Source of the DNA: Allohahella marinimesophila
GTDB taxonomy: Bacteria > Pseudomonadota > Gammaproteobacteria > Pseudomonadales > Oleiphilaceae
Reading direction: 5' to 3'
NCBI RefSeq assembly: GCF_039538005.1
Contig: NZ_BAABBO010000018.1
Location: forward strand, 1-64,000
DNA: 64,000 bases
Shown here: in pieces, positions 61,609 through 64,000 of the stretch
Layout: each line of letters begins with the position of its first letter
Position numbering within the stretch: position 1 is the stretch's first letter
Program-made: the position numbers and the translations under genes
Notes under the pieces: generated by a model
The model's input: only the letters and a program-made list of their open reading frames with translations
The model's database searches: none
Told to the model about the DNA's origin: nothing

Positions 61609-63228
61609 ATGCAGCACGCTATGAATGAGCCGACAAACAAATCGCAGCCAATGTCGTGGGTCCATCCGGTCAAGGCCAGCTCCATCAAGCCCATCGAGAC
61701 CCGTTTCAAGCCACTCACCGAGGGGAGTGACTGGACCTTCGAGCTGATCGACGAGTTCGACCGCGCCATTCGCGAGTGTGCCGAGGAATACGGCCTCGAC
61801 ACCTACCCTAATCAGATTGAAGTCATCAGTGCCGAGCAGATGATGGATGCCTATTCGTCAGTGGGCATGCCGCTCGGCTACAACCATTGGTCCTTCGGCA
61901 AGCAGTTCCTGCAGACAGAAAAGGCCTATAAGCGCGGCCAGATGGGTCTCGCCTATGAGATTGTCATCAATTCCGACCCCTGTATTGCCTACCTGATGGA
62001 AGAAAACACCATCCTGATGCAGGCGCTGGTGATCGCGCATGCCTGCTACGGACACAATTCGTTCTTCAAGGGTAACTATCTGTTCCGTACCTGGACCGAT
62101 GCCGGCGCCATCATCGATTATCTGCTGTTCGCGAAGAACTACATCACCAAATGCGAGCAGCGCCATGGCGTCGAAGAGGTCGAGAAATTCCTCGACTCCT
62201 GTCACGCCATCATGAACCACGGGGTCGACCGATATAAGCGGCCTTCGCCAATTTCTGCCGGCGAAGAAGAAAGAATGATGAAGGAGCGGGAGCAGTACCT
62301 TCAGCAGCAGGTCAACGAACTGTGGCGCACCATTCCGCAGAAGGATGCCAAGGGCGCCCGGAAGAAGCAGACCCGGTTCCCGCTCGAGCCGCAGGAAAAC
62401 CTGCTGTATTTCATCGAAAAGAACGCCCCGCTGCTAGAGCCCTGGCAGCGTGAAATCGTCCGTATCGTGCGCAAGGTCGCCCAGTATTTCTACCCGCAGC
62501 GGCAGACCCAGGTGATGAACGAGGGATGGGCCACATTCTGGCATTACACCCTCATCAATCGCATGTACGACAAGGGTTACATCCCCGACGGCCACATGCT
62601 GGAGTTTCTGCAGAGTCATACCTCGGTCGTGTTTCAACCGGAATTCGACAGTCGTTACTACAGCGGCATCAACGTGTATGCGCTGGGCTTTGCCATGTTC
62701 CAGGACATCAAACGCATATGCGAGTCACCCACAGAGGAAGACCGCAAGTGGTTCCCGGACATTGCTGGGTCGGACTGGCTCCAGACCGTTCATTTTGCAA
62801 TGCGCAACTTCAAGGATGAGAGCTTCATCCTGCAGTTTCTCTCGCCCAAGGTGATTCGCGATTTCAAGTTCTTCCACATTCTGGATGACGATGAAGAGTC
62901 GCATTACCGGATTGAAGCGATTCACGATGAAAATGGCTATCGCCGTGTCAGGGAGGCGCTGGCTCGTCAGTACAACCTGAGCATGCGTGACCCCAACATT
63001 CAGGTTTTCAACGTCAACGTCCGGGGGGACCGTTCACTGACCCTGCGCCATGCACCGACAGACCGCGTGCCCCTTCATGAGGAAGATGCAGAAGAGGTGC
63101 TCCGACACATTCACCGCTTGTGGGGCTTCGACGTGCACCTTGAAACGGTGTTTGACGACCATGTGGTGCGGACGGTGAGTATTCCGGATTACGAAAGTCA
63201 GATCGACGAATCCGATCCGGACGTATAG
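61609..63228 (+). CDS. SpoVR-family protein (YcgB)
   Basis: The protein has 539 residues, normal for SpoVR. Conserved text includes GMPLGYNHWSFGKQF, AYLMEENTILMQALVIAHACYGHNSFFKGNY and VMNEGWATFWHYTLINRMYDKG, with many His/Glu residues that suggest a metalloenzyme-like site (HACYGHNSFF and EGWATFWHY). Function is unknown in detail; it is coexpressed with yeaGH. An ATG at 61621 is an alternative start. It is the third gene of the operon. Confidence 0.94.
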   Translation: MQHAMNEPTNKSQPMSWVHPVKASSIKPIETRFKPLTEGSDWTFELIDEFDRAIRECAEEYGLDTYPNQIEVISAEQMMDAYSSVGMPLGYNHWSFGKQFLQTEKAYKRGQMGLAYEIVINSDPCIAYLMEENTILMQALVIAHACYGHNSFFKGNYLFRTWTDAGAIIDYLLFAKNYITKCEQRHGVEEVEKFLDSCHAIMNHGVDRYKRPSPISAGEEERMMKEREQYLQQQVNELWRTIPQKDAKGARKKQTRFPLEPQENLLYFIEKNAPLLEPWQREIVRIVRKVAQYFYPQRQTQVMNEGWATFWHYTLINRMYDKGYIPDGHMLEFLQSHTSVVFQPEFDSRYYSGINVYALGFAMFQDIKRICESPTEEDRKWFPDIAGSDWLQTVHFAMRNFKDESFILQFLSPKVIRDFKFFHILDDDEESHYRIEAIHDENGYRRVREALARQYNLSMRDPNIQVFNVNVRGDRSLTLRHAPTDRVPLHEEDAEEVLRHIHRLWGFDVHLETVFDDHVVRTVSIPDYESQIDESDPDV

Positions 63229-63237
63229 TCTCGTGTT

Positions 63238-63570
63238 ATGGACCCTAGTCATTTTACGGTCGAACGCGCGCAGGAAGCAGCTGCCGCGCTCGACAACATA
63301 CTTCGTAAGCGGACGCATGCCAGAAAGGTGCTCGGCCAGACGATGATTTTTCCGGGCAGACTGGGGGAAGCCCTGCGCCTGCCGCAGATCAAGAATGCCC
63401 TCAACAGCAAGATGAGCCATCGACGCGAGGTCGGTCTGGATCAGTTCCGCAATCTCTGGCCTACCTTGTCAGAGCCGACGAAACGGGCAGTGCTCGATCG
63501 CATGGGCTGGTACGAGGTCGATGCCATGGACTGGGAAGATAAACGCTCCAATCGTCGACCGCTGGTCTAG
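63238..63570 (+). CDS. small hypothetical protein after spoVR
   Basis: The protein has 110 residues, basic and soluble: RKRTHARKVLGQTMIFPGRLGEALRLPQIKNALNSKMSHRREVGLDQFRNLWPTLSEPTKRAVLDRMGW. It starts 9 bases after the SpoVR stop on the same strand, so it probably belongs to the same transcript. No ribosome site is clear. No known domain is recognised. It is convergent with the diguanylate cyclase gene. Confidence 0.6.
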   Translation: MDPSHFTVERAQEAAAALDNILRKRTHARKVLGQTMIFPGRLGEALRLPQIKNALNSKMSHRREVGLDQFRNLWPTLSEPTKRAVLDRMGWYEVDAMDWEDKRSNRRPLV

Positions 63571-63578
63571 CGCCTGCT

Positions 63579-64000
63579 TCAGATGGCCCGTTTGGCAGCG
63601 TACATTCTCGAATCAGCTCCCCGGAACAAGGTTTCGCGGTCAGTTCCATCATCTGGAAACAGCGCACAGCCGACACTGGCTGTCATCTGATAGAGTTCAG
63701 TGCCGACCAGAAATGGCTTTGAGAATACCGATTCGAGTCGCATCAAGGCCTTGGGCAGAACGGTGGCCAAAACTTCTGTCGCCTTCAAGCCCGTCAACAA
63801 TATCGCAAACTCGTCCCCACCCAATCGACAGGCGATATCCGAGCCTCGAACTTCTGCGTTGAGGCGCTGAGCGATGGCGATCAGGAGCTGATCCCCTGCT
63901 TCGTGGCCGAATCTGTCGTTGATGGGCTTGAACAGATCAAGATCCAGGTACAGCAGAGCCATCTTTTCCTGCTTCTCCCCCGCCTGCGCCAAAGCGAGAT
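63579..64000 (-). CDS. GGDEF diguanylate cyclase, cut by the window edge
   Basis: The C-terminal 140 residues are in the window and the gene continues past the right end. The domain is complete: MALLYLDLDLFKPINDRFGHEAGDQLL, RLGGDEFAILL, then MTASVGCALFPDDGTDRETLFRGADSRMYAAKRA. An RGSD inhibitory site lies five residues before GGDEF, so the enzyme is probably active and feedback-inhibited. What lies N-terminal cannot be seen. Confidence 0.93.
   Translation of the reverse strand, partial: LALAQAGEKQEKMALLYLDLDLFKPINDRFGHEAGDQLLIAIAQRLNAEVRGSDIACRLGGDEFAILLTGLKATEVLATVLPKALMRLESVFSKPFLVGTELYQMTASVGCALFPDDGTDRETLFRGADSRMYAAKRAI

Overview
The window looks like chromosomal DNA of a Gammaproteobacterium, probably marine or halophilic. 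The grounds are the moderately high G+C of most genes, the prkA-yeaH-spoVR operon, the DUF3649/PepSY/DUF3325 iron-uptake operon, selO, rsmE, and a surface-glycan locus with sulfotransferases. The genus cannot be fixed by reading alone. No rRNA, tRNA, CRISPR array, transposase or integrase was seen.

Region 1 (1-4.5 kb) carries a probable two-gene defence unit: a divergent class III nucleotide-cyclase-like protein followed by a PHP-plus-SMC/ABC-type ATPase of the Ppl/TrlF kind. A tiny open frame sits between them, and its stop codon overlaps the ATPase start. Region 2 (4.3-17.7 kb) is an accessory patchwork of selO, hicAB, hipBA, an AAA ATPase, a secreted lytic transglycosylase, an Xre-RES pair, a Fic protein, a DUF4157 protein and an MMPL/RND exporter. 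Four scraps of duplicated genes lie between them (a transglycosylase 5' end, a hipB 5' end with its operator, an internal hipA piece and a DUF4157 N-terminal piece), so the region appears to have been repeatedly duplicated, recombined and eroded. Several of its operons have clear palindromic operators.

Region 3 (17.7-33 kb) holds a 1687-residue kinase-ATPase-GAF-diguanylate cyclase, a possible sorted surface protein, and a Fur-type iron locus (TonB-dependent receptor facing a three-gene PepSY operon). After these come a methyltransferase, a frameshifted GrpB gene, a glyoxalase-fold protein and a 7TMR-DISM/GGDEF/EAL gene broken by one in-frame amber codon. Region 4 (33-43.8 kb) is a surface polysaccharide cluster: glycosyltransferases, a PglK-like ABC flippase, a sulfotransferase-GT61 fusion and a second sulfotransferase, suggesting a sulfated glycan.

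Region 5 (43.8-64 kb) is mostly core genome. It contains a LURP-one protein, a GGDEF scrap, a tightly overlapping rsmE-MFP-RND-DUF445 operon, an AsmA-like protein, a YihY/BrkB membrane protein, an HD-GYP/PilZ-like pair, a hemolysin III protein, and the prkA-yeaH-spoVR stress operon with a possible fourth small gene. A diguanylate cyclase runs off the right edge. Cyclic-di-GMP genes, intact and broken, recur from 17.7 kb to the right end.
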